Part shown: piece by piece, positions 28,949 through 37,634 of the stretch
Layout of the letters: each line of letters begins with the position of its first letter
How positions within the stretch are numbered: the stretch's first letter is position 1
Assembly (NCBI GenBank): GCA_947503005.1
Contig: CANNCA010000009.1
Location: 1-64,000 of the forward strand
Source of the DNA: an uncultured Flavobacteriaceae bacterium
GTDB taxonomy: Bacteria > Bacteroidota > Bacteroidia > Flavobacteriales > Flavobacteriaceae
Length of the DNA stretch: 64,000 bases
Direction: 5' to 3'
The notes under the pieces: model-generated
Told to the model about the DNA's origin: nothing
What the model saw: only the letters and a program-made list of their open reading frames with translations
Databases searched by the model: none
Position numbers and translations under genes: made by a program

Positions 28949-29487
28949 AAACTATATTCAGGAACCTTTCCCAACACTCCTTTGTAAAAAGCTTCATATT
29001 TCTCAAAATCGGCCTTTATATCATCTGTTGGATAGGTTGGTTCAGATACCTTTACCTGTTTTTTGCCAAAATCAAAGGCGACCATCACTATGGGTACTTC
29101 TGCAGCTTTGGCAATGTAATAGAAGCCAGTCTTCCATTTGTTTACCTTTTTTCTGGTGCCTTCAGGTGCGATGGTCAATCTGAATTTCTTTCGTTCCTTA
29201 AATATGGCGGCAGTGGCACTTACCGTGTCATTGGCTTTGCTTCTATCGATAGGAGCGCCGCCTGTCCATCTGAAAATAAATCCGAATGGGGGTTTGAACA
29301 GACTTTTTTTACCTACATAATTGATTTCCTCGTTCCACACTTTTCGAATCAATAATCCTAAGAAAAAATCGACCCAACTGGTATGAGGCACAACGATAAA
29401 AACACATTTATCCAAGTAAGAGGGAAATTCTCCGACCACCTTCCATCCCAATATTTTAAAATATATAAATTTCGCTATGGCTTGCAT
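28945..29487 (-). CDS. PlsC-like lysophospholipid acyltransferase
   Basis: At 180 residues it is a compact member of the 1-acylglycerol-3-phosphate acyltransferase superfamily. The HX4D motif is HTSWVD (His35, Asp40). A second block FRWTGGAPIDRSK and the substrate-binding APEGTRK follow in the family order. It probably transfers an acyl group from acyl-ACP or acyl-CoA to a membrane lipid on the inner membrane. It is the last gene of the minus run kdsB-HAD-kdnB-plsC, so a role in lipid A, lipopolysaccharide or ornithine/glycine lipids is as plausible as phosphatidic acid synthesis. Confidence 0.85.
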   Translation of the reverse strand: MQAIAKFIYFKILGWKVVGEFPSYLDKCVFIVVPHTSWVDFFLGLLIRKVWNEEINYVGKKSLFKPPFGFIFRWTGGAPIDRSKANDTVSATAAIFKERKKFRLTIAPEGTRKKVNKWKTGFYYIAKAAEVPIVMVAFDFGKKQVKVSEPTYPTDDIKADFEKYEAFYKGVLGKVPEYSF

Positions 29488-29543
29488 AAGATGTTGCAGA
29501 TTACAGAGTAGATGACTAGGAGATGGGGCTTCTGTTATGAAGA

Positions 29544-30671
29544 TTATATCTTTTCGTAAATGGACTTGAGTTTTTCCGGAGTGATTACTTCACGCCATTG
29601 CTTGCCAAGTGCGTTTTCCCAAAGCGGCTGCATCTCCATGGCTACCTTTATCATTGTGTCAAATTGGTCTTTGTCTAGGTTTGCACAAATACCTTTCGGA
29701 AGTTCAATTTGGTGTTTATCCATCATCAAGTGAAACAATGCCACACCTTCAGGATAGAATTCTTTCAAATGTTGGAACACCAAACAATTACCAATACCAT
29801 GTTTAACACCAAGTAAAAAAGAAAGACCGTAGCTCAGTGCATGTGCAACACCTACTTGTGAGTAAGCTATACTCATGCCACCATGCCAAGAGGCCATCAT
29901 CAACTTATCCCTAGATTCTTCTGGAGAAAGTTCACCCAAATAGACTTCTTTGCAAAGGTCAAGCGCTTTTTCGCCGTAGCTCTGGCTAAACGCGTTCAAA
30001 TAGGTACCATTCAAAGACTCGATGCAGTGTATAAAACAGTCCATACCGGTATAAAACCATTGTGTTTTGTCAACGCCCTGTGCCAAATTTGGATCCAGAA
30101 CCACTTGGTCGAAAGTGGTATGATCAGAATTGATGCCCAATTTCATTTTTGGCCCCAAGAGTACGGTGGTTCTAGAAACTTCGGCGCCCGTTCCACTTAT
30201 TGTTGGTATACCAACGTGATAGACAGCGTTTTTTTGAACCAAGTCCCAACCTTGGTAGTCAGCTGCGCTACCCTTATTGGTTAACATTATCGAAACGGCT
30301 TTTGCTAGGTCTAAGAGCGTACCCCCACCAATACCAACGATTCCTGAAGGTAGTTCCGTAAAGTCGGTTCGAATTCTCTTGACTAGATAGTCGACCTGTT
30401 CAGTCTTGGGTTCTTCATCCGCTGAAATGAATATGATTTGGTCATTGAATATCAAGGGGATGCGTTTCACCAACTTAGTACCTTCAAAAATATCGTCTAC
30501 CAAAAAAATAAACGGAGCATCTGAATGCTTCCGATTGGGCATAAGTATCTCGCTCAACTGATTAAAACTTCCCCTACCGAATACCACTCTTGGCACCATC
30601 GGGAAGTTTCTATAGCCTTTACTTTGAACACTGGGATTCTTTTTTTTTCCTATTTCTTTTTTTATCTGCAT
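29544..30671 (-). CDS. kdnB: 3-deoxy-D-manno-octulosonate 8-oxidase KdnB (iron-containing alcohol dehydrogenase family)
   Basis: A 375-residue Fe-type alcohol dehydrogenase with NAD-binding GIGGGTLLDLAKA, GIPTISGTGAEVSR and metal-ligand regions around MDCFIHCIESLNG, GVAHALSYG and KHGIGNC. The N-terminal block YRNF..VPRVVFGRGSF and the stretch WFYTGMDC are features I associate with KdnB rather than generic alcohol dehydrogenases. KdnB oxidises C8 of Kdo to an aldehyde, which KdnA then transaminates to 8-amino-Kdo for lipopolysaccharide. Position beside kdsB supports this. No KdnA aminotransferase is present in the window. The start at 30671 follows the HAD stop by 8 bases. Confidence 0.85.
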   Translation of the reverse strand: MQIKKEIGKKKNPSVQSKGYRNFPMVPRVVFGRGSFNQLSEILMPNRKHSDAPFIFLVDDIFEGTKLVKRIPLIFNDQIIFISADEEPKTEQVDYLVKRIRTDFTELPSGIVGIGGGTLLDLAKAVSIMLTNKGSAADYQGWDLVQKNAVYHVGIPTISGTGAEVSRTTVLLGPKMKLGINSDHTTFDQVVLDPNLAQGVDKTQWFYTGMDCFIHCIESLNGTYLNAFSQSYGEKALDLCKEVYLGELSPEESRDKLMMASWHGGMSIAYSQVGVAHALSYGLSFLLGVKHGIGNCLVFQHLKEFYPEGVALFHLMMDKHQIELPKGICANLDKDQFDTMIKVAMEMQPLWENALGKQWREVITPEKLKSIYEKI

Positions 30672-30679
30672 AACTTATC

Positions 30680-31378
30680 TTACAGGTATTTTAGAATATC
30701 TGTCAATTTATTAATTTTCAGATAATTAAGCTCTCTTTCATCAACTGTTACTTCCTCATGTTGCCATGTCGTATGAAACGGGATATGTACAGCCTGCGCC
30801 CCGATATTGAGGATAGGCAAAACATCTGATTTTAAAGAATTACCTATCATTAAAAACTCATTTACATCGACCTCTAGATTTTCGAGTAAATTCAAATAGT
30901 TCGCTTCTTTTTTGTCACTCAACACCTCAACATGATGAAAGTATTTCGATAGACCAGACCGTTCAATTTTTCGTTCTTGGTCCAATAAATCCCCTTTGGT
31001 CATCACGATCAAGCGATAGGTTCCGTTCAACTTCTCTAGAACCTCTACAACCCCCTCTAACAATTCTACGGGATGGGTTATCATACTTTTACCAAGACTT
31101 AAAATTTCGTTCAAGGTTGCCTGAGAAATTGTGTTATTTGAAATTTCCAATGCCGATTCTATCATCGAAAGCATGAAACCTTTGACCCCATAGCCATAGA
31201 GTTCCAAGTTTTTAATCTCCATTTTAAAGAGCTCCTGATCTATCTTGTTTTTAGTTTCAAACCCATCTAAAAGGCTTGCAAACTTTTCTTCGGTTTCCCT
31301 AAAATAAGTTTCATTAACCCAAAGGGTATCATCGGCATCAAAGCCAATGACTTTAATTTTACTCTTATCTATTTCCAT
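30680..31378 (-). CDS. HAD-superfamily hydrolase in Kdo gene run
   Basis: A 232-residue haloacid dehalogenase-like hydrolase with motif I FDADDTLW (Asp14, Asp16), motif II VMTKGD, the lysine region SDKKEANY and motif [12 protein letters not shown]. An alpha-helical cap follows motif I, so it is the YjjG/phosphoglycolate phosphatase type and not the shorter capless KdsC. It overlaps the 3' end of kdsB by 10 bases, showing translational coupling. Substrate unknown; a sugar-phosphate of the Kdo pathway is an inference from context. Confidence 0.88.
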   Translation of the reverse strand: MEIDKSKIKVIGFDADDTLWVNETYFRETEEKFASLLDGFETKNKIDQELFKMEIKNLELYGYGVKGFMLSMIESALEISNNTISQATLNEILSLGKSMITHPVELLEGVVEVLEKLNGTYRLIVMTKGDLLDQERKIERSGLSKYFHHVEVLSDKKEANYLNLLENLEVDVNEFLMIGNSLKSDVLPILNIGAQAVHIPFHTTWQHEEVTVDERELNYLKINKLTDILKYL

Positions 31379-32097
31379 GCGGCCTGTGCCCTTTTCAAGT
31401 CTTCTGGGGTATCAATTTCTATACCAGATACCGTAGTTTCGACCATTTTTATTTTCTTTCCATATTCTAAATAGCGAATGGCTTCGATTTTTTCGGTAGC
31501 CTCTAAAGGCAACATGGGCAGTCGGTGAAAATCCATCAGAGCACTTTTACGGAAAGCATATATTCCTTTATGCTTGTAATAAGTGGTTTCAACATCTGTA
31601 GCTCTTGGGTAGGGAATCGGAGAACGTGAAAAGTACAAAGCGAAATTGCGATTATCAACGATTACCTTAACGGTATTCGGATTGGCGATTTCTTCTTGAT
31701 CCACAATTCTTACCATTAACGATGCCAAATCAATCTCTTTATCACTATCACCTTGAAATACATCAAGAACGCTTGCCAGACTTTCGCGATCCGTAAAAGG
31801 CTCGTCTCCTTGAACATTAACGATAATATCCACATCCATATCGGTAACGGCCTCGGCAATCCGATCACTTCCGCAATCGTGTTCTTTGATACTCATTATG
31901 GCCTTTCCACCGGACTCGGTAATGGTGTCAAAGATTATCGGACTATCGGTCACCACAAAAACATCATCAAAAATTTCAGTTTTAATAGCAGCCTCATACG
32001 TTCTGACAATGACTGGTTTACCCGACAAATCTTGCATCAGTTTCGCGGGGAAACGAGATGCCGCATAACGAGCGGGAATCATGGCTATTACCTTCAT
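31369..32097 (-). CDS. kdsB: CMP-Kdo synthetase KdsB
   Basis: 3-deoxy-manno-octulosonate cytidylyltransferase, which activates Kdo with CTP before its transfer to lipid A. The nucleotide-binding N-terminus [20 protein letters not shown], the block NVQGDEPF and the C-terminal [12 protein letters not shown] are typical, and the length of 242 residues fits. The ATG at 32097 matches the family start; an upstream in-frame TTG would add three residues. It heads the run kdsB-HAD-kdnB-plsC. Confidence 0.95.
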   Translation of the reverse strand: MKVIAMIPARYAASRFPAKLMQDLSGKPVIVRTYEAAIKTEIFDDVFVVTDSPIIFDTITESGGKAIMSIKEHDCGSDRIAEAVTDMDVDIIVNVQGDEPFTDRESLASVLDVFQGDSDKEIDLASLMVRIVDQEEIANPNTVKVIVDNRNFALYFSRSPIPYPRATDVETTYYKHKGIYAFRKSALMDFHRLPMLPLEATEKIEAIRYLEYGKKIKMVETTVSGIEIDTPEDLKRAQAAWK

Positions 32098-32170
32098 TCT
32101 ATCCAAAATGGTATTTCATTATTCTTTTTATAAGCTCACATTGTTTAATGCTCGGTGCAAATGAAGCTAT

Positions 32171-32740
32171 TTAAGTTTTAAATCGTGGTCTTAGTTTTCT
32201 ATAAATCATAAAAATTATAATCAAAATGATGATAACCAGAATGATTGCCACAAAAGGAGCGAATATAGAAGCTGTGGTAACCACCGCCGCAGTACCTGTT
32301 TCCAAAGTCGATACGATGGGATTCCCTAGACCACCGGTCGTCGCCGTAGATGCCAATCTACCCGTGGCGCCCGCACCTTTTATTGCCGTTGCCGTGCCAC
32401 CACCCGCGATAATCGCTAATGACCAGGTCACTACAGGATCAAGATTCGCTACAGTAGACACCATTACCGCAGTACCGGCAATTGCAGCCAAAGGCACAGC
32501 TACACTATCCAACAAATTATCGACCCAAGGAATAAAGTAAGCGAATATTTCGACCAAAGTGGCCACTCCTAAGGTGATAACCGCAGCAAGACTGCCTATC
32601 CATTGCCAACTTTCATTTAATTCCCACACGTCAAAATACGCAGAAAGACTTAAAGCAAACAGTGGAAGGAATATTCGAAAACCTACGGAAGCGGCGAGTC
32701 CAACGCCAAGAAAAATACTGATAATAGTTTCGGAAGTCAT
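32171..32740 (-). CDS. DUF4126 membrane protein
   Basis: A 189-residue inner-membrane protein beginning MTSETIISIFLGVGLAASVG, with about four to five hydrophobic segments. It contains the glycine/alanine-rich block IAGGGTATAIKGAGATGRL and a basic C-terminus after a long hydrophobic helix. This matches the DUF4126 family, whose function is not known. It lies between the helicase and kdsB on the same strand, with 64- to 80-base gaps. Confidence 0.85.
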   Translation of the reverse strand: MTSETIISIFLGVGLAASVGFRIFLPLFALSLSAYFDVWELNESWQWIGSLAAVITLGVATLVEIFAYFIPWVDNLLDSVAVPLAAIAGTAVMVSTVANLDPVVTWSLAIIAGGGTATAIKGAGATGRLASTATTGGLGNPIVSTLETGTAAVVTTASIFAPFVAIILVIIILIIIFMIYRKLRPRFKT

Positions 32741-32821
32741 TTTAAAACTTTACGTATTGGTATTGTTGCAAGCCAAGGTTGAGACCATCTATTGCAAACT
32801 TTTGGCAACTACGAATTTAAC

Positions 32822-34261
32822 TTATTCCTCCCCAAGAAAAAAATCGTTCTTAAAACCAATAAGGTAGAGCTGTTTTTTAGCCCTAGTAACAGCCGTGTAG
32901 AGCCATCGAAGATACTCCTTGTCCACGCCATTGGGCAGATAGGGTTGTTCTACAAAAACAGTGCTCCATTGCCCTCCTTGAGATTTATGACAAGTAATTG
33001 CATATGAGAATTTTACCTGTAGCGAATTAAAGTATTTATTTCCTTTCACCCCTAAGAATTTTTTGTATTTGGAGGTCTCATCCGCATAGTCCTCCATCAC
33101 ATTCTGATACAGTCGATTACCATCTTCATAAGATAGCGATGGCGTTTCTGCTTGTATCGTATCTAAAAGCAAGACCGTTTCAAAGGGTTTTTGATTGGGA
33201 TAGTCTACCATCTGCACCTTTACTTCGGCAAATTTGAACGAATACAATTCTTTGATTGCAAATATTTCGAGAACCTCAATGATATCACCGTTGGCAATAA
33301 ATCCTGCTTCTGACTTCGGGTCCAACCAAAAATAGTTGTTCTTAACGACCATCATGTAATCACCTACAGCGATTTCATTTTCTAAATACAGAATACGGGA
33401 TCGAATATTTTCATTGTACAAATTGGCCCGTTTGTTGGAACGTACAATGAATGCAGTCTCCTCCTTTCCATTTTCGGAATATGATGTGTCTATCGCTTCA
33501 AGAATTTCGTGACCATCAATCAGACGAACAATGTCTTGAAAAGGATCTACATCAAACTGAAAGCTATCGAAGTAACCGCTTTGTAACTGCTCTCGCAATA
33601 AAGTGGCATTGACCAATATTCCCGAATCCTCGGCTTGACGTACCACTTCATCGAGTTCTAATGTGATAACTTGTTTGTTATAGTTCAATTCTAACTTGTC
33701 GGGATCAAGAGCAGGGCTCAAATTCAATTTCACTGGAGGCAACTGCGCCGTATCACCAATTAAAATCAACTTACAGTTATGCCCGGAATAAATGAACATC
33801 AAGAGGTCATCCAACAAAGATCCGTTTTCAATTAATTTGGAATCAGCCGGGGTATCTGGAATCATAGATGCCTCATCTACAATAAAAATGGTATTTCGAT
33901 GCTTATTGGGAGCTAAAACAAATTGAACTCCCCCTCCACTTTGTTTTTTAGGAAAATAAATTTTTCTGTGAATGGTAAAAGCCTGCGTGTTCGAGTAGTT
34001 GGACATAACCTTGGCCGCCCTACCCGTTGGAGCCATTAAAACAGCTTTCATTGCGGTTTTCCAAAGACTATTGACCAACGTACCCACAAGGGTCGTCTTA
34101 CCAGTACCTGCGAAGCCTTTTAGCAAAAAAACGGTATCTTTTTTGTTGTTTAAAATGTAAGTAGCTAATTGTTGTAGGGCAACGTCTTGTTTGAGCGTAG
34201 GCTGATGTGGAAATTTTTCCTTTAAAATGGAATAAAAAGAAGCGTCTGTGAGCATTTCCAT
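32822..34261 (-). CDS. RecD/Pif1-like ATP-dependent DNA helicase
   Basis: A 479-residue superfamily 1B helicase. Walker A is LLKGFAGTGKTTL, motif Ia follows with MAPTGRAAKV, motif II is IFIVDEASMI, motif III is LIGDTAQLPPV, and the C-terminal UvrD_C_2 block is YAITCHKSQGGQW then YTAVTRAKKQ. It is shorter than full RecD and lacks the long N-terminal domain of RecD2, so it is a core RecD-like helicase. A -7 box TATCTTTG (34269-34276) lies so close to this ATG that the transcript may be leaderless or translation may begin at the third-codon ATG (34255). Confidence 0.92.
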   Translation of the reverse strand: MEMLTDASFYSILKEKFPHQPTLKQDVALQQLATYILNNKKDTVFLLKGFAGTGKTTLVGTLVNSLWKTAMKAVLMAPTGRAAKVMSNYSNTQAFTIHRKIYFPKKQSGGGVQFVLAPNKHRNTIFIVDEASMIPDTPADSKLIENGSLLDDLLMFIYSGHNCKLILIGDTAQLPPVKLNLSPALDPDKLELNYNKQVITLELDEVVRQAEDSGILVNATLLREQLQSGYFDSFQFDVDPFQDIVRLIDGHEILEAIDTSYSENGKEETAFIVRSNKRANLYNENIRSRILYLENEIAVGDYMMVVKNNYFWLDPKSEAGFIANGDIIEVLEIFAIKELYSFKFAEVKVQMVDYPNQKPFETVLLLDTIQAETPSLSYEDGNRLYQNVMEDYADETSKYKKFLGVKGNKYFNSLQVKFSYAITCHKSQGGQWSTVFVEQPYLPNGVDKEYLRWLYTAVTRAKKQLYLIGFKNDFFLGEE

Positions 34262-34268
34262 AGGCTTT

Positions 34269-34276
34269 CAAAGATA
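34269..34276 (-). promoter_or_regulatory. -7 box for the RecD-like helicase gene
   Basis: The minus strand reads TATCTTTG, an exact TAnnTTTG match, with a TTG at 34293-34295 as a possible -33 element (16-base gap). It leaves almost no 5' leader before the ATG at 34261. Confidence 0.5.
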
Positions 34277-34321
34277 ATCAGGATTTTTGGGCCAAAAACT
34301 TTTACGATTGAAAAAAAAATG

Positions 34322-34329
34322 TAAATTTG
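34322..34329 (+). promoter_or_regulatory. -7 box for the pseudopilin-like gene run
   Basis: The plus strand reads TAAATTTG, an exact TAnnTTTG match, 34 bases before the ATG at 34364. A T-rich -33 region lies near 34299-34303. It is divergent from the helicase promoter. Confidence 0.55.
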
Positions 34330-34363
34330 TTGCAACCACTAAATTTAATTAACTCGAGACATA

Positions 34364-35008
34364 ATGAAGACCATCATACAAATTGTACTTTGGATTGCGT
34401 GCGCGGTTTTAGCCTATCTTATTTATCAGTCCGTTACCGGACCCATACAATTCGCTCAGGTAAAGAAAGAACGCTTCGCCAAGGTAATTTCTAATTTAAA
34501 GGATATTAGAAATTCACAAGAGGCATATAAAACAGTCAATGGTAAATATGCCAATGACTTTAAGTCACTAGTTAGTTTTGTAGACAGCGGTAAATACACT
34601 ATTACCTCACAGAAAGATTCTTCTTTTATGAGATATAACAAAGCATTTCAAATCGATATGCCGGTCGATACGGTAGTAATCGACACCTTGGGATTTGTTT
34701 CTGTCAAAGATTCACTCTTTAAAAACGATGACCGCTTTAAAAGTATGATGAATGTACCAGGTGCTGATGGTAAAACATTTGAAATGAAGGCAGACATTAT
34801 CGACAAAGGTGGTTATAAAGCCCCTGTTTTTGAAGCTAAGGTGGCAAAAGAATTAGTTTTGGCCGATCAGCCCAAAGACTTGGTTTCTAGAGAAAAAGCG
34901 CAGGTCAGTGTTGAGGAAGTTAATGGAGCTTATATCTCAGTTGGTTCTCTGACACAAGTGAGTAATAGTGGAAACTGGCCACCTATTTATGATCGTAAGA
35001 ACGAATAA
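34364..35008 (+). CDS. Conserved membrane-anchored protein, pseudopilin-like N-terminus
   Basis: 214 residues. A single N-terminal hydrophobic segment (IIQIVLWIACAVLAYLIYQ) is followed by a long helix with KKERFAKVISNLKDIRNSQEAY and GKYANDFKSLVSFV. This is the pattern of type II secretion major pseudopilins (helix, then NGxYPxxxxxL), though without the prepilin peptidase glycine-phenylalanine site. The rest is periplasmic and rich in lysine and aspartate. It heads a plus-strand run with DUF3822, rsmD and an fkbM gene. Function unknown. Confidence 0.85.
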   Translation: MKTIIQIVLWIACAVLAYLIYQSVTGPIQFAQVKKERFAKVISNLKDIRNSQEAYKTVNGKYANDFKSLVSFVDSGKYTITSQKDSSFMRYNKAFQIDMPVDTVVIDTLGFVSVKDSLFKNDDRFKSMMNVPGADGKTFEMKADIIDKGGYKAPVFEAKVAKELVLADQPKDLVSREKAQVSVEEVNGAYISVGSLTQVSNSGNWPPIYDRKNE

Positions 35009-35813
35009 TAGAGATATAGACCAAAAGTTTGATAAACTGTCCATTCAAGTTAGCTTGAATGGACTTTCTTTTTGTGTTTTCGATACTATCGAAAATAGCA
35101 TTCTATACTCCGACAGTATTGTTTTCGAGGAGGAACGCTCCCCATATGGTCTTCAAAAAGGGCTTGTTGCTTTATTTGAAAAACATTCCTTACATAGTAA
35201 AAAGTTCTCAGAAGTAATTATCGTACATCGCAACAATTTGTTCAGTTTGGTACCGAAAGCCTTTTTTGATAGAAATGAAATGCCGAATTACTTAAAGTTC
35301 AACACTAAAATACTGGCAACGGACCATATCGATTACGATGAAATAGAGGGGCATGATATCATGAATGTGTATGTTCCGTTCGTAAATGTGAACAATTATA
35401 TCTACGACCTATATGGCGAATTCACTTTCAAACATAACGGCACTGTGATGGTTGAGTCGCTTCTCAAGGTGAATACCTCTGACAAAGAACCAATTTGTTA
35501 TGTTCATATTGCACATCGGCAACTAGATATTACGGTTTTGGCAAAAAAGAAACTAGAATTCTTTAATAGTTTTAAATTCAGCACTAAGGAAGATTTGGTC
35601 TACTATTTACTTTTTACGATGGAGCAACTGAATTTGGACACTGAAACCACCAAACTCAAGCTTTTTGGGAATGTGGAAGAAGGAGACGAGCTATATGACA
35701 TTTGTTATCAATACATAAAAAATGTTTCGATCTTTGTTTTGCCTACTTCATCGTACCCCTTTGCAAATCTTGATCAAGAGGCTATCGATTTTACGGTTTT
35801 AAATTCACTCTAA
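34989..35813 (+). CDS. DUF3822 family protein
   Basis: About 274 residues from the ATG at 34989, which overlaps the upstream gene by 20 bases; an in-frame GTG at 34968 is possible but less likely. It begins MIVRTNNRDID and shows the two-lobed repeat of DUF3822 (LSIQVSLNGLSFCVFD, then HIAHRQLDITVLAKKKLEFF), an actin/ASKHA-like arrangement. In Bacteroidetes this gene is regularly found directly before rsmD, as here (one-base overlap of stop and start). Function unknown. Confidence 0.85.
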   Translation: MIVRTNNRDIDQKFDKLSIQVSLNGLSFCVFDTIENSILYSDSIVFEEERSPYGLQKGLVALFEKHSLHSKKFSEVIIVHRNNLFSLVPKAFFDRNEMPNYLKFNTKILATDHIDYDEIEGHDIMNVYVPFVNVNNYIYDLYGEFTFKHNGTVMVESLLKVNTSDKEPICYVHIAHRQLDITVLAKKKLEFFNSFKFSTKEDLVYYLLFTMEQLNLDTETTKLKLFGNVEEGDELYDICYQYIKNVSIFVLPTSSYPFANLDQEAIDFTVLNSL

Positions 35814-36364
35814 TGCGAATTATCTCCGGAAGCTTAAAAGGCAGGCGTATCACCGCTCCAAAAAAGTTACCCGTCAGGCCTACCACCGATATGGCTAAAG
35901 AAGGACTATTCAACATTTTGAACAATCGCTTCTATTTTGATGAAATTTCGGTATTCGATCTCTTTTCAGGAACAGGAAATATCAGTTATGAATTTGCCTC
36001 TAGAGGAACTTCAGAGATAACCGCTGTAGATGCGGACTACGGTTGTATAAAGTTTATTGAAAAGACCTCGAAAGATTTTGAAATGGGGATATCACCCCTC
36101 AAAAGTGATGTCTTCTCCTTTTTGGAAAAAACAGTTTTGAAAGCCGACATAATTTTTGCAGACCCACCCTATGCTATGGATGTAGAGGATTTTGAAAACA
36201 TTGCAAAAATTGTTTTCGAAAGAAAACTACTAAAACAAGAAGGGCAGCTCATTATCGAACATGCCAAACAAATGGATCTATCGCATCTTAAAAACTTTAA
36301 TAGCCAACGAAAGTACGGTGGCAGCGTTTTTAGTTTTTTTAATAACGTTCAAATAGTTGAATAG
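35813..36364 (+). CDS. rsmD: 16S rRNA (guanine966-N2)-methyltransferase RsmD
   Basis: A 183-residue AdoMet-dependent methyltransferase. The N-terminus MRIISGSLKGRRI then RPTTDMAKEGLFNIL is the RsmD signature. DLFSGTGNISYEFASRG is the AdoMet-binding motif I, and FADPPY is the catalytic motif IV of N2-guanine methyltransferases. It methylates G966 of 16S rRNA during small-subunit assembly. Its ATG overlaps the last base of the DUF3822 stop, so it is translationally coupled. Confidence 0.93.
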   Translation: MRIISGSLKGRRITAPKKLPVRPTTDMAKEGLFNILNNRFYFDEISVFDLFSGTGNISYEFASRGTSEITAVDADYGCIKFIEKTSKDFEMGISPLKSDVFSFLEKTVLKADIIFADPPYAMDVEDFENIAKIVFERKLLKQEGQLIIEHAKQMDLSHLKNFNSQRKYGGSVFSFFNNVQIVE

Positions 36365-36365
36365 T

Positions 36366-37106
36366 ATGAGTTGGAAACTAAAAATCAGGGATTCTATTTT
36401 TCGAACCACCGGTCTGATGATCTATCAGAAGAAACCCTTTGGTCAAGATCCCTTCCAAGATATAAAGAGAAGTTTTCCCAACTATCCTTTTAATGTTTTT
36501 TTTGATGTTGGCGCCAACATTGGTCAAACCGTATCGGATATCGTAGCTTTTTTTCCAAATGCTGAAATTTGGTGCTTCGAGCCAGTTCAAAAAACCTTTG
36601 AAGTGCTTAAAGAGAGAACAAAAGGTAAAAACATCAACTACCAAAAAATAGCACTGGGTTCGGAGAATATCCAAACCGAAATTTTTGTTGACGAAGATAA
36701 CTTATGGTCCGACATGACCAGCATTGTAAATGCAAAAACAACCAATCCCGAGAATTTGGTAAGTGAACTTATTACAATCGAAAAACTCGATGATTTTTGC
36801 TTGGAAAATTCAATAGAAACAATCGACTACTTAAAAATTGATACGGAAGGTTATGACTACGAGGTGCTGAAAGGAGGAGTGAAAATGCTAGAAGAGCAGC
36901 TGATAGCATTTGTGGAGGTTGAAGTATCAATGAATCCTGAAAATACCTTTCATGTTGATTTTGTAATGGTAAAAGAATTCATGGAGAGCCATGCTTACCG
37001 TCTCTATGGTTTGTATGATCAAATGCATGAATGGCAAACAAACACTCCCATTTTAAGAAGAACAAATCCACTTTTTGTTGCAGATAAAGTGTTCCGTAAT
37101 TACTAA
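36366..37106 (+). CDS. FkbM family methyltransferase
   Basis: The chosen start is ATG at 36366, one base after the rsmD stop, giving about 246 residues; an in-frame TTG at 36357 is an alternative. FFDVGANIGQTVSDIVAFFP is motif I of FkbM-type AdoMet methyltransferases, IWCFEPVQKTFEVL is motif II, and IDYLKIDTEGYDYEVLKGG is the diagnostic central block. Members methylate sugars, glycans or lipids. The acceptor is not predictable here. The gene ends 27 bases before the convergent rnpB. Confidence 0.9.
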   Translation: MSWKLKIRDSIFRTTGLMIYQKKPFGQDPFQDIKRSFPNYPFNVFFDVGANIGQTVSDIVAFFPNAEIWCFEPVQKTFEVLKERTKGKNINYQKIALGSENIQTEIFVDEDNLWSDMTSIVNAKTTNPENLVSELITIEKLDDFCLENSIETIDYLKIDTEGYDYEVLKGGVKMLEEQLIAFVEVEVSMNPENTFHVDFVMVKEFMESHAYRLYGLYDQMHEWQTNTPILRRTNPLFVADKVFRNY

Positions 37107-37132
37107 GCAAAGTTATTGGTTTAAATAAAAAA

Positions 37133-37500
37133 GCAGGTCATAAGCCGGATTCTGTTTCGACCCCAAAGGGATCGACCGTTATCATTTATCTAGGCCTTCA
37201 GTTACCCAAAGGCTCAAACCGCCTACCCTTCAGCTTGGGCGTGCAACCCTCAAACACTGATTTACGTGACGTTTCACCACATAGAGTTTACCTGATTTCA
37301 CTACAGCCTTACCTGTACATTCTTTCTGCTGCACTTGTCCTAATACGCCGAAACGTAATGACGGGCGTTACCCGCTATGCTGCACTATGGTGTCCGGACT
37401 TTCCTCCTTGCCCCGAACTTGATTCGGGATCTGCTGAAATATGCTACCATATTCAACAGGCACTGAAACAAGTTCAGTACACGGCGATAACGTGACCTGC
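37133..37500 (-). ncRNA. rnpB: RNase P RNA (bacterial type A)
   Basis: About 368 bases on the minus strand. The universal core is present: GGAGGAAAGTCCGGAC (minus strand, about 37393-37408), GTAACGCCCG, CAGGTAAGGCTGTAG, CAGGTAAACTC, CCTAGATAAATGATAAC and ACAGAATCCGGCTTAT near the 3' end. The ends pair as GCAGGTCA (37493-37500) with TGACCTGC (37133-37140), followed by TTTTTT. It is the catalytic subunit that matures the 5' ends of tRNAs. Open frames across it on the plus strand are not genes. Confidence 0.97.
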
Positions 37501-37506
37501 CAGCGG

Positions 37507-37514
37507 CAAATTTA
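37507..37514 (-). promoter_or_regulatory. -7 box of rnpB
   Basis: The minus strand reads TAAATTTG, an exact TAnnTTTG match, ending 6 bases before the P1 stem of RNase P RNA. This places the transcription start at about 37500, consistent with the folded 5' end. Confidence 0.7.
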
Positions 37515-37579
37515 GCTTAATTGTTGATAAAAAAGGATTTTAAACCCTAGAAAGAAAATGCTTGATCCAATCCTGTTAT

Positions 37580-37587
37580 TATATTTG
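37580..37587 (+). promoter_or_regulatory. -7 box of dnaX
   Basis: The plus strand reads TATATTTG, an exact TAnnTTTG match, 47 bases before the TTG start of dnaX. No convincing -33 element at standard spacing. Confidence 0.5.
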
Positions 37588-37634
37588 TATTTACCCTAGG
37601 ACAAAGCTTGAAATTGCCTTAAAATCAGTGTAAT

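Noticed and set aside
30680-31378. HAD gene as KdsC (Kdo-8-phosphate phosphatase)
   Set aside because: KdsC is shorter and lacks a cap domain; this protein is 232 residues with a helical cap.
37235-37495. Plus-strand open frame of 86 codons
   Set aside because: It lies entirely within RNase P RNA, whose conserved core is unmistakable.
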